Position numbers and translations under genes: made by a program. The notes under the pieces were generated by a model, which worked only from the letters and a program-made list of their open reading frames with translations, had not been told where the DNA came from and did no database searches. Positions 29,401 to 30,338 of a DNA stretch of 64,000 nucleotides are shown here, piece after piece (position 1 is the first letter of the stretch; every line of letters begins with the position of its first letter). The stretch is from positions 79,264,861 to 79,328,860 of the forward strand of contig JAOWCC010000019.1 of assembly GCA_030867875.1 (NCBI GenBank). Reading direction: 5' to 3'. Source of the stretch: Actinernus sp. WN-2022. Lineage: Eukaryota > Cnidaria > Anthozoa > Actiniaria > Actinernidae.

Positions 29401-30171
29401 GTGATTTTTCACATGGATTTCCAGATTTTAATGTGGATTTCCAGGGGAGGGGGCTATTATTTACTCTGGATTTCCAGGGGAAGGATACTTTTCTTATGGA
29501 ATTCCAGGGGGTTAAGGCCTTTTTTTTAATACAAATATGTGGAATTCCAGGGGAGAGGGTTTATTCAAGATGAAAATTCCATGGGGAGTGACATAATTTA
29601 CGTTTTTTTCCCGTAAATTCCAGGGGAGCGGTAAAAAAAAAGGCAAATCCGAGGTTCCTCAACAGGGGAGGAATTGACTTTTAATGCTCAGGTTTATTGA
29701 AACGATTCTTATAGAGTTCATACACGTACCTCCCTCTTATGATACTCCACAAAGCAATATCCCCTTGGCTGTCCTCTGTTTGGTCCACTGTTATGGAAGA
29801 GGAACTCAAAGTGCTTTATGTCACCAAACCGCTGAAGGATTTTGAGGAGGTTGAATCTGAATTAATAGCAACCCAATTAAAGGATGACAGAATAACGACA
29901 TCAAACACAAACTTCGATCTGATACTGTGACAGCATTTTTACGATCATATTCATAATATTTCTGTCACTCACTCGGACAATCGTTTGTCCAAGTTTCCGA
30001 TCCAAAGTTTGTGGTCTTTTGTAAGTTCAGCCTTCTCTTCGTTTTCTTGTGGAGTCTTGGACTTCACCTAAAACAGAGTAAATGCATTGGACTTCAGTGA
30101 AAAGCAATCGTGTATAAGTGAATTAACGTTGTTCGTGTAAATATATATTTACAGCACACCTCGTCCGCCAT
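11438..30171 (-). CDS. RBM18: RBM18, single-RRM RNA-binding protein, 6 exons
   Basis: Coding exons, 5' to 3' on the minus strand: 30171-30160, 30067-29973, 29856-29730, 28433-28326, 12385-12327 and 11627-11438 (stop TAA). All have GT/AG borders and compatible phases, giving 196 codons plus stop; the human protein is about 190 aa. The RRM shows RNP2 LWIGNL in exon 2 and RNP1 RGYCFVEY in exon 3. LNGKMALSKALVVDWAH in exon 4 closes the domain. The C-terminal exon begins with the family motif SKIQAIEAKLRLM and ends in a basic tail. RBM18 is a conserved but little-studied probable RNA-binding protein. Its intron between 28326 and 12385 holds the 15.5-kb Polinton; without it the intron would be about 440 bp. 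The start ATGGCGGAC is only four codons from the first donor. Confidence 0.95.
12781..13042 (+). repeat. Left terminal inverted repeat of the Polinton
   Basis: 262 bp, the reverse complement of 28021-28282. The repeat is itself an imperfect palindrome: bases 12783-12896 fold back on about 12901-13014, around a short asymmetric centre gaattcagaaatcc. The last about 28 bp (aggggtaactaagggtcatt region) lie outside the palindrome. Confidence 0.95.
13049..13115 (+). promoter_or_regulatory. Candidate early promoter module upstream of the F-box gene
   Basis: Runs cttacacataaaaatcccaa, then gagtatctgttagagacatg and attattatactgtatatcg. The same module occurs at 13838-13889 and, reverse-complemented, three times at 27791-28013. 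It ends 7 bp before the ATG at 13123. The AT-rich end (attatactgtatat) could serve as a TATA-like core. The role is inferred from recurrence only. Confidence 0.55.
13123..13836 (+). CDS. F-box / ankyrin-repeat protein (Polinton)
   Basis: 237 aa. Residues 1-40 (SCLPLEILTKIVEHAG...) fit an F-box, the motif that binds Skp1 in SCF ubiquitin ligases. Residues about 85-210 hold at least three divergent ankyrin-type repeats with the signature HGNLNIVKWL, YGHLDLAKWL and NGQLNIIKWL, spaced about 33 residues. This F-box-plus-ankyrin design, and the GHLDxxKWL style of repeat, is common in large DNA viruses, where such proteins redirect host ubiquitination. It is the outermost left gene, preceded by the candidate early module. 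It is not a usual Polinton gene, so capture from a host or a larger virus is a reasonable inference. Its target is unknown. Confidence 0.75.
   Translation: MDYISCLPLEILTKIVEHAGPTSFSSIARVSKLLNGAASLARYKDVDREFRIQVLCFGLKSTRNDADRNKLVRTFGISASHIDDSLPLIYASDHGNLNIVKWLTKHFRFNKMDRYTNNTLDAALRYGHLDLAKWLTKHFQFTKESNAVMFAMIEAITNGQLNIIKWLIQHFQITVECEYIHYALLCACRSYYLDTSGWFINWFIKNSHLTIEAENALLDYYVNVYEARYGPIESNCT
13838..13889 (+). promoter_or_regulatory. Candidate early promoter module upstream of the zinc-protein gene
   Basis: aaaatccaacttgaagtata, then tgttaaaggaatg and attattatactgtatatta, closely matching the module at 13049-13115. It starts two bases after the F-box stop codon and lies about 90 bp before the ATG at 13979. 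Confidence 0.5.
13979..14563 (+). CDS. Cys/His-rich probable zinc-binding protein (Polinton)
   Basis: 194 aa, not recognised as a named family. The N-terminal half carries a dense set of Cys and His (residues about 18-82, including CCQHNY, CSKCGKGC and CSRC), enough for two or more zinc sites. The C-terminal half is acidic and charged (long Glu-rich segments at about 105-170). A basic, zinc-binding head with an acidic tail suggests a nucleic-acid-binding regulator, but this is inference. It follows the F-box gene by 142 bp in the same direction and has its own copy of the candidate early promoter. The gene ends just before the large hairpin at 14570-14651. Confidence 0.6.
   Translation: MSKKNSNVDATMIEVVTCDWLLRGKDTKCQKRISKTTKFCCQHNYQISKGCAPLIPCSKCGKGCRTSYGLCSRCDRLAIKMKCPGVYVKRAKKSSKTLEDPRKEELAEPNVVEPEEEQNAADVRHAMEFDEMLEEDLRNELIRTANKPGPVYDSYPRKAKAEEELPVEPEEGLGESLTHALNKVLAALRSEKDD
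14570..14651. repeat. Large hairpin with polypurine/polypyrimidine arms (copy 1)
   Basis: An A/G-only arm (aaaaaaaaagaagaagaatgaag) faces a T/C arm (cttcattccctttttttttt) around ggtcgttgcgtggccct, giving a stem of about 30 bp. Its core is the reverse complement of the core in the second hairpin at 23048-23131. It sits between the zinc-protein stop and the TFIIB start, so it could end or start transcription, or serve another structural role. Confidence 0.75.
14684..15622 (+). CDS. TFIIB-like transcription initiation factor (Polinton)
   Basis: 312 aa from the ATG at 14684; the longer open frame upstream runs through the hairpin and poly-T and is not credible. A zinc ribbon has C31, C34, C47 and C50 (CPDC and CPTCG). 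Residues about 110-205 and 210-300 resemble the two cyclin-like repeats of TFIIB, with helical segments such as ILAALLYHACIQCG and VEVRSKGEVARFMQLS-like turns in the first and KTKVVGASYEVLQRLG in the second. TFIIB bridges TBP-bound promoter and RNA polymerase. Giant viruses and asfarviruses encode TFIIB-like factors; it is not in the usual Polinton gene set. It probably directs transcription of this element's own genes, but this is inference. It converges with the gene at 15674-16285, with a 51-bp gap. Confidence 0.82.
   Translation: MDELVRLFGPGICRSLNIKPQVEHINTSETCPDCLCPFEIQGTEFVCPTCGLVSEVEPCEETKIDIITTRLRIVGPDGFQYQSDLDRAKPKQSDNTELQRQTLLQELRAYNTIYKQSCDLAFPMNTLGIVADAFIQVMKVHPKRSDAKRHILAALLYHACIQCGFVRSKGEVARFMQLSNKGIHRGEVFIRSLCDDDEINVDLNAERIVPHIATTFLQLDPQGVLIDAQQIVHEVVTMAIENNVGRSVIKTKVVGASYEVLQRLGSSMSLNEVVERCDVFGNSVKRFVKELSSYHSYFESIYTRHGLTSSRT
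15674..16285 (-). CDS. Polinton membrane protein, 203 aa, unknown function
   Basis: Not recognised. Residues about 58-110 form a long Gly/Val/Leu-rich hydrophobic segment (VVTGGLSVILSGSG, then GVGIVVGLPLGVIGGLCGLI), enough for two membrane passes or a hydrophobic hairpin. It is flanked by charged helical regions. The C-terminal 40 residues are strongly charged and helical. No signal peptide is apparent. The start at 16285 is an ATG 19 bp downstream of the stop of the penton-like frame, on the same strand, so the two may be co-transcribed. A role in a virion-associated membrane is a guess from position among capsid genes. Confidence 0.65.
   Translation of the reverse strand: MEGDSIQPFPSAPSIYPQIASDTGKNFRLQTVRDTLSDIEVQERHYEGVRKKYARSQGIVHGIAVVTGGLSVILSGSGLGAALTGVGIVVGLPLGVIGGLCGLISASTTLGAKKLGMKVSKHEKTTMLAKAKINTIRDLVSKALRDENISDSEYSLILNEANKYEIMRSEIRRKASIGEKSPDRVRAELKQELQKEMREKLGM
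16305..16769 (-). CDS. Penton-like minor capsid protein, C-terminal part (separate frame)
   Basis: 154 aa. The segment with DIAYICCDVVDSRF followed by LSRIHIRG, and the ending TILDEKGNLIDFRGQPIRYVL, follows the pattern of the C-terminal half of Polinton/adintovirus penton-like minor capsid proteins as I remember them (a 'Y-x-Y-x-D-[IL]-V' strand and a final 'I-x-D-x-x-G-x-x-I-x-F' strand). LSGNLCKLMGI also fits that family. The matching N-terminal half lies just upstream in another frame (16732-16965), overlapping by 38 bp. This is either one gene broken by a frameshift or a natural two-frame arrangement. Penton proteins occupy the five-fold vertices of the capsid. Confidence 0.68.
   Translation of the reverse strand: MASLRQFFAPAVSANVVKIEKPHHRRAWNLEVKQSILLSGNLCKLMGINQDGIAKRLKVGSHEVSIQDEIDIAYICCDVVDSRFSIQDGKQSKVLSRIHIRGDRFVKTTYASLQPLDVKALGTIQSSLRLTILDEKGNLIDFRGQPIRYVLKLE
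16732..16965 (-). CDS. Penton-like minor capsid protein, N-terminal part
   Basis: 77 aa from the ATG at 16965. NPILIQNVSLVEVTIENSWW fits the N-terminal strand of Polinton penton-like proteins, which usually shows an 'L-x-E-I-x-[YF]-x-x-[ST]-W' pattern. The frame stops at 16732 after a Gly-rich turn, exactly where the family normally continues. The next frame (16305-16769) supplies the rest. Upstream, only 46 bp separate its start from the divergent gene at 17012, and that spacer is a palindromic AT-rich sequence. The frame break is the only visible lesion in the element's ORFs. Confidence 0.65.
   Translation of the reverse strand: MVLLYITTTLADHTVYFDNPILIQNVSLVEVTIENSWWNLAENATFWWSTEGLGFPYEVPKGNHNYGEPSTILCACS
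16973..17008. promoter_or_regulatory. Palindromic divergent promoter candidate
   Basis: GTTGAAG at 16973-16979 and CTTCAAC at 17002-17008 flank gtataactatatatacatatag. The 46-bp spacer must drive both the penton gene (-) and the 596-aa gene (+), and its TATA-like core reads in both directions. A related arrangement lies at 19891-19924. Confidence 0.6.
17012..18802 (+). CDS. 596-aa structural candidate with duplicated N-terminal module and C-terminal anchor
   Basis: 596 aa from ATG 17012 (the ORF extends upstream through the promoter, which is unlikely). Not recognised. Residues about 10-85 and 90-165 are a tandem duplication: each has KKxYPHADxxQF, a beta-like stretch and a helical end reaching a Phe-Pro pair. 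A large central domain (about 185-510) contains a WCATSGCGVS Cys pair and aromatic-rich segments. It is followed by a Pro/Gln-rich linker (about 555-580) and a hydrophobic tail (INLAVTSIAAAGIAWMLF) ending one residue later. The layout suggests a virion surface or minor capsid protein held by a tail anchor, but function is unknown. Its stop overlaps the stop of the convergent gene 18799-19890 by 4 bp. Confidence 0.65.
   Translation: MPFVQKNTFLWVEFKKKYPHADYSQFTTKASEFDGKIFSYVIFLDRGEERVAYGVSGYHNKPDVQARIDVALGKVTSFPQEDKKIAKLNADLLEKFKKRYPHADFHQFYAVTDIDGPGKYSTSILFRDGDSSYVVYGDDFSKLPPTKQKRIYNALWDVHKGFPSTLTLDRSAKYPITAVPSTGPAQDIDLTNLWIYVTPTKKFKAGVPNIFKETVVKHTTANESYHWLHGPDFKYWPQQLNFATWCATSGCGVSLFDPIFKTYPPVVQGFLRFHVYFTIRRILRELGGTHGVPLPGDSHFKQMDNLYNKAALEKLCIEFGISRTPDFRWHGGRNNGLGDVFLLYQGSTGYVNGYVTAHGRSYDKATTWPADSTLFKDQGGKEDTLIAFIRNDEHEGKQYNWFTPPIGKGLTDAGLGRLDRSVEAFGHCILGAQADLNESIIARNNHNVKEKFKSLVEEAILENDLVVSYKNYLTAITSTHKRLDLAIAVDVRLLPSNLVYYLSEKDGYKNPIPKATKGMVLGKNDINTDVLENKSPLDMKGEKQKKQLPHQVPQQLPQRVPQRVSHSILPNPAPQHEINLAVTSIAAAGIAWMLFR
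18799..19890 (-). CDS. 363-aa acidic protein with C-terminal membrane segments (Polinton)
   Basis: 363 aa from ATG 19890. Not recognised. The N-terminal 100 residues are highly charged and probably disordered. Residues about 100-175 look like a compact alpha/beta domain (EITVIWEANKELGRIYLHVLG). A charged helical region (about 195-250) with coiled-coil character follows, then hydrophobic segments near 258-280 (MTVLAVVTSIGAIVSTIVSLL) and two near the C-terminus (PGMIGSIASFILTMAG, VWLFIVAIVVITI). A basic tail ends the protein. Position opposite the capsid gene, sharing a 34-bp divergent spacer with it, suggests late expression and a virion membrane role; this is inference. Confidence 0.65.
   Translation of the reverse strand: MASEGRYDERTDEAERGRDYDNDDTVNEEARKLASDSTNVDPSESLNLKTRRDFSKEGARPKNRETSFSKEDNDYLDELVADEDRIENPKFSDRRVVFKAGTSDETKQMLFDAVWKHYADVGIRGGVLEITVIWEANKELGRIYLHVLGSKEKPIPLTTVKGERYRSMGKELKFALGPTDAEREEQVVQGQEKAAEHLKVEDSILLSSTSTEDQKEAAKEEKVHIHNEIELLERQEEAILKRMSLRERIKYIFRKHGMTVLAVVTSIGAIVSTIVSLLSRSLPKPIKTGIDKAADAVKKGLQTTGGLLKEMGKKLGQILPGMIGSIASFILTMAGKALGVLAQNVWLFIVAIVVITIEQYKRR
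19891..19924. promoter_or_regulatory. Divergent promoter candidate of the capsid gene
   Basis: The 34 bp between two divergent ATGs read gttaaacatatctacatata then tagttatattcaac. The outer ends are a near-match to the GTTGAA/TTCAAC inverted motif at 16973-17008, with a TATA-like centre. Transcript leaders must be extremely short or lie inside the partner gene. Confidence 0.55.
19925..21133 (+). CDS. Major capsid protein, double jelly-roll type (Polinton)
   Basis: 402 aa from ATG 19925. Key family patterns: GETLYVEVPKLAEDVVLVPG at the N-terminus, SKYRIPLDVDIL...HGVLYPHAL before the first beta-rich block, a polar FELTLAAANEVV strand, TNIQLEYEAIRNETLA, and the RRSFAGLLLLFID strand after about residue 270. 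'IPL-x-hGxfyP' and 'leYe' motifs are the ones by which divergent Polinton and nucleocytoplasmic-virus-like capsid proteins are recognised. It is shorter than typical Polinton capsid proteins (often 500-650 aa) but long enough for two jelly rolls. The product would form the hexon-like capsomers of an icosahedral particle. It is followed at 10-bp spacing by 21143-21688, so a late operon-like cluster is likely. Confidence 0.78.
   Translation: MISSILDPTQVRREPHALKAPRDLYRKTFTRSSANPGETLYVEVPKLAEDVVLVPGSLALLGDIVLSGGHANNRVVSNVGRCLVMRRICRMGAETVEDLVRPDLLQAYSDVYLSTQERESRVQQGIQSENLNKLRSKAGDASTSSAADNALLTACGSKYRIPLDVDILTQHGVLYPHALESTITFELTLAAANEVVIGSDTTKIGTYQLTNIQLEYEAIRNETLASSALHKYEIGTAFLYNYAVHFKTVDIAKTSDTLISQNINVPRRSFAGLLLLFIDPPTIGTRDSEAFSNPDILKVEVDVNGIPNRLFPSGMLPLDFWEAARSWFGTPNTSMTPKKFFENRFSILIDCRTAKDSTVHGDGLAQTGSGKDIDIRIHRTAKGSGNVKMHIYVLADAQVTHL
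21143..21688 (+). CDS. Polinton protein, 181 aa, mostly helical, unknown function
   Basis: Begins 10 bp after the capsid stop. Not recognised as a named family. Residues about 45-140 are predicted helical, with LSAKDVDRLHTRYQSVLAKQ, then a hydrophobic helix (ALSLVVRVIAYVLPI) and a Gly/Ser-rich segment (GLAGSLSSRAGPLVA). I recall similar 'RYES-like helix plus PIDxxxxLxxDLxxD' proteins next to capsid genes in cnidarian elements, but cannot name them. The C-terminal tail is acidic. The probable role is structural, by position. Confidence 0.62.
   Translation: MDKETLEIFGEDVTGPPKIENAHSSVTEDREALSILAVTGTTKEYLGRNFSLGDISKLSAKDVDRLHTRYQSVLAKQITGCLVNRALSLVVRVIAYVLPIDSHEGLLKDLQEDQLIRNEISGLAGSLSSRAGPLVATASGMCHILAHYTPGKEEDDEVDEYEVDTPERTVVLEAYSSLKNL
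21738..22094 (+). CDS. Small single-pass membrane protein, 118 aa (Polinton)
   Basis: Start chosen at ATG 21738, preceded by the AT-rich cctactatatcg; the longer frame from 21702 lacks a better start. A basic N-terminal third (KKGKNPKRVAAGKLAW) is followed by a charged helix, one transmembrane segment at about residues 69-87 (LTILAVIGTGATLFGTYFAY) and an Ala/Pro/Thr-rich tail. Such basic-plus-anchor proteins are common in virion membranes or as DNA-binding core proteins; neither is proven here. Confidence 0.6.
   Translation: MEGQTDQITANPPTTVPTKKGKNPKRVAAGKLAWEKVTARAKEAQKMEIERENEPFKETDVEKGRFESLTILAVIGTGATLFGTYFAYKKYVDGNKRVATVSTTQPAAPAKPTALDME
22132..22362 (+). CDS. Small membrane protein, 76 aa (Polinton)
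   Basis: Starts MDKKEKELMK after an AT-rich tagtatatatctag. It has two moderately hydrophobic segments: residues 13-30 (ASIIVGLASAIGWIV) and about 48-62 (YAKWTAVILGSLYA). The C-terminal Lys/Glu tail is charged. The stop TAA at 22360-22362 shares its last A with the ATG of the next gene, so the two are translationally close. Function unknown. Confidence 0.58.
   Translation: MDKKEKELMKTATDASIIVGLASAIGWIVKKTTKESMLSDPSSSLVNYAKWTAVILGSLYAKQYLEKQLEKEKPKP
22362..22790 (+). CDS. 142-aa protein with hydrophobic ends and coiled-coil middle (Polinton)
   Basis: The N-terminal 27 residues are hydrophobic and Gly-rich (AIGMAIFGAILNATAFTGG). The middle (about 33-100) is a highly charged helix, probably coiled coil. 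LSDYYKPSN at about 110-118 is a motif I recall from small proteins near capsid genes in related elements. The C-terminus is a second hydrophobic segment (LLYVGGGMLGVGYAISKWI). It is the last gene of the rightward late cluster and overlaps the preceding gene by one base. Function unknown; a membrane-spanning virion component is plausible. Confidence 0.6.
   Translation: MAAAIGMAIFGAILNATAFTGGGILARMLGKDGDVDAERERHNRATEKLEREMKAYRIKRQSLYDYAQEQEGLERKAHNDQRDTNEALVRSDKLRKALKHLKEMKEPRLSDYYKPSNNQKTGELLYVGGGMLGVGYAISKWI
22794..23056. repeat. Minisatellite of ctacccctaag / ctactactaag units
   Basis: About 260 bp of 11-bp units in two main versions, ctacccctaag and ctactactaag, with a few shortened ones. 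The first version contains the CCCTAA hexamer. It fills the whole space between the 142-aa gene and the hairpin before the integrase. Confidence 0.9.
23048..23131. repeat. Large hairpin with polypurine/polypyrimidine arms (copy 2)
   Basis: The arm aaaaaaaaggaaaaaaagaa...gaatgaag faces ctttattcttcctttttttttt around agggtcacgcaacgcc. The core gaatgaagagggtcacgcaa is nearly the reverse complement of the copy at 14570-14651. Both copies end about 30 bp before a start codon (23162 here). Confidence 0.75.
23162..24193 (+). CDS. Retroviral-type DD35E integrase (Polinton)
   Basis: 343 aa from ATG 23162; the frame upstream passes through the hairpin and is rejected. The rve catalytic core has D74 (HQADLIF), D139 (QVDPGREF) and E174 (GFVERAN), with exactly 35 residues between the second Asp and the Glu. 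VVIDVASRYK and the GEAGNHRAQGFVERANRTL helix are typical. An HHCC zinc domain is not evident at the N-terminus. The C-terminal 100 residues probably include an SH3-like or chromo-like DNA-binding part (RGFVREELQVVP). The enzyme would cut and join the AG...CT element ends to target DNA, leaving the short duplication seen here. It converges on the polymerase gene; the two coding regions overlap by 4 bp at their stops. Confidence 0.92.
   Translation: MMDSKLANIFYGPMGYWKGHSAIGKLSVAAKASEDVARSWLEKQSMWQIYLPPPKHIPRPHWTVSKPNEVHQADLIFLPHDRPGRGRKLYKYALVVIDVASRYKEAEPLASKDSGEVSAAFERIYKRSPLEWPKTLQVDPGREFMGRMSETLELHGTKVQRGEAGNHRAQGFVERANRTLAERLFGYQYAQEMVLTSEGSDERSREWVVRLPMVIKAMNSEVTRLTGKEPSNSVVAQQVDLKTPTYSRTVGLREERLPFDVLVRYLYAPGELEGGEKRRATDPVWSLQIYTISRSVVSSGQPVLYYLAKEKDAPKRGFVREELQVVPRDTELPPKGILFVPKR
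24190..27780 (-). CDS. Protein-primed family B DNA polymerase (Polinton pPolB)
   Basis: 1196 aa from ATG 27780; an upstream in-frame extension is promoter repeat and is rejected. In order: N-terminal region; OTU-like cysteine protease-type domain (about 165-275) with DNLCLWRCLA and GHAFYI; C2H2-like finger (about 278-302, CNDCKQRFTKASDLHRHADRC spacing); 3'-5' exonuclease with ExoI VYDFEAYLD (about 443), ExoII GFNSGRYDLNL (about 547) and ExoIII YNALDVVPFL (about 680); polymerase motif A GYDANALYLS (about 783), motif B LLGNSAYGKL (about 952) and motif C QMDTDSAYIA (about 1047). All catalytic aspartates are present. Such enzymes start replication from a terminal protein bound to the ends. The size fits Polinton polymerases. 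Three promoter-module copies lie upstream. Confidence 0.94.
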   Translation of the reverse strand: MVRPRSEPLPRSLAREAGAILEERDGMLEGMEIGRRTIRWRFFQGVAGDLTPRIMEKLVANVTTSFYLRYSYTYRIRNVNDGRVMLFSKTVPGSPWVNILEDAEEWINSKETARLNPDNINRPNTQWAFVRWIYVDVKVVIDRQLLLGTGPLPQWLRQKKGMFALDRYGDNLCLWRCLAVYKGARADKCNTLARKLAQAFYRLTALTQDVPRTSIDQLEEVELHFGIGIRVYEPTEDGAWHLTRHAAHYKHTMTIGIYEGHAFYIKNINKLGHIYVCNDCKQRFTKASDLHRHADRCSRGETKIVCPGKVITVPQSAYEKAFWPESTASKVALCWLERETKRIGQHIHHAACGHGGEHWIEGAPVDGYEPLSKTIFQFHGCYFHGCPKCFPRERRLYLKTCERTAKLQGAGYTVVEAWGCSTKKKNKPIPTPTQTVYPHFIVYDFEAYLDTTKGRQPTDHLTIENVHVPISVSIADTYNRKPTHICRRNPKELIAAFVEELQQRAETIQVAMARWYRLDEPKFSFDTLPKKQQAKIDEWISQVPVVGFNSGRYDLNLIREHFVGIIADTCSKILVAKKANSTMFLLTPDFRFLDVINYLGPGTSYERWVAAYGCELQKSFFPYEWFDSPDKLDHIGLPDYPEWGSKLKREHLLSMSEFEDCKRTFLDKGMETFADWLRYYNALDVVPFLEALEKMRDFYHEKGVDMLKDAVSIPGVSLQFLLRGSVERGAEMYAPSKEAYRMLKDAVVGGPSIVFTRLHEAGKTKIRSHQGGTKICRKILGYDANALYLSTMEFEMPCGKEKVVHYDDPGPATKGFVECLLGGTWFGYAEVDIEIPKKLWKEFEEMPPFFYNKKIPKEAIPPKMIAYLEKTGRKLSEEKKLVGSLSGKKLLLYAPLLLWYVDHGAVITAVYRTIDYEPKEIFGWFVDQVTEARRMGDEDKGEALLADVFKLLGNSAYGKLLEDLGRQTKVTYTKDEKVVDKALRSVWFEDLEEIGEAYELESRKDQIRIKRPFQVGIAVYQLAKLRMLEFYYDFIDKYIDRNDFEYIQMDTDSAYIAISGNSLDEVVRLELREDFEAERNEWLAWDEWSSRTPGLFKLEFEGHRAIALCSKAYYVDTGGSKKYSAKGMSRRHNDISWDRFKETLQGSIDVANNRGFRLLPEGVVTYEQWKLGLSAYYDKRRVLPDGIHTEPIEYAV
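27791..28013 (-). promoter_or_regulatory. Three tandem promoter modules upstream of pPolB
   Basis: On the minus strand, modules at 28013-27952, 27943-27880 and 27854-27791 each read roughly cttacacataaaatccaac, then gagtatctgttaaag and an AT-rich end near atagttatatcg. They match the modules before the two left-end genes. The last ends about 10 bp before the polymerase ATG. A short open frame over this stretch (28026-27841) is a by-product of the repeats. Confidence 0.6.
28021..28282 (-). repeat. Right terminal inverted repeat of the Polinton
   Basis: 262 bp, reverse complement of 12781-13042 with no mismatch found by eye. It ends CTATACTACT and abuts GCATG. Confidence 0.95.
28434..29729. 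other. RBM18 intron 3
   Basis: AT-rich intron between RBM18 exons 3 and 4. It contains a run of 13 G at 28667-28679, short tandem gggttacaat units near 28984-29012 and the element at 29363-29669. No other gene is seen. Confidence 0.6.
29363..29669. mobile_element. Short TIR element with TCCCCTGTTGAGGAACCTC ends
   Basis: 19-bp perfect terminal inverted repeats: tcccctgttgaggaacctc on the left and gaggttcctcaacagggga on the right. The interior is a degenerate tandem array of gatttccaggggagg units and encodes nothing. The target duplication is unclear. It lies in RBM18 intron 3. Confidence 0.75.
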
Positions 30172-30338
30172 ATTGGCAAGTTCTACTGCACTTGCGCATA
30201 GCAAGAAACCCAGGCACTCGGCTCATATTGCACAGGGTACCCAAAGATACAATGAATCTATTGTTGTTCAAAACAGTATTTTTTATAATAGTGTAGTATA
30301 TGTAAATGGTGACACGGCTTCTATGGAAATCAGATCTT
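30172..30338 (-). promoter_or_regulatory. RBM18 5' flank squeezed between start codon and LINE
   Basis: Only 167 bp separate the RBM18 ATG from the LINE frame. The start region CCAATATGGCGGACGA resembles a YY1 site (AANATGGCG), a feature of many TATA-less promoters whose translation start lies close to the transcription start. This is inference from sequence resemblance. Confidence 0.45.
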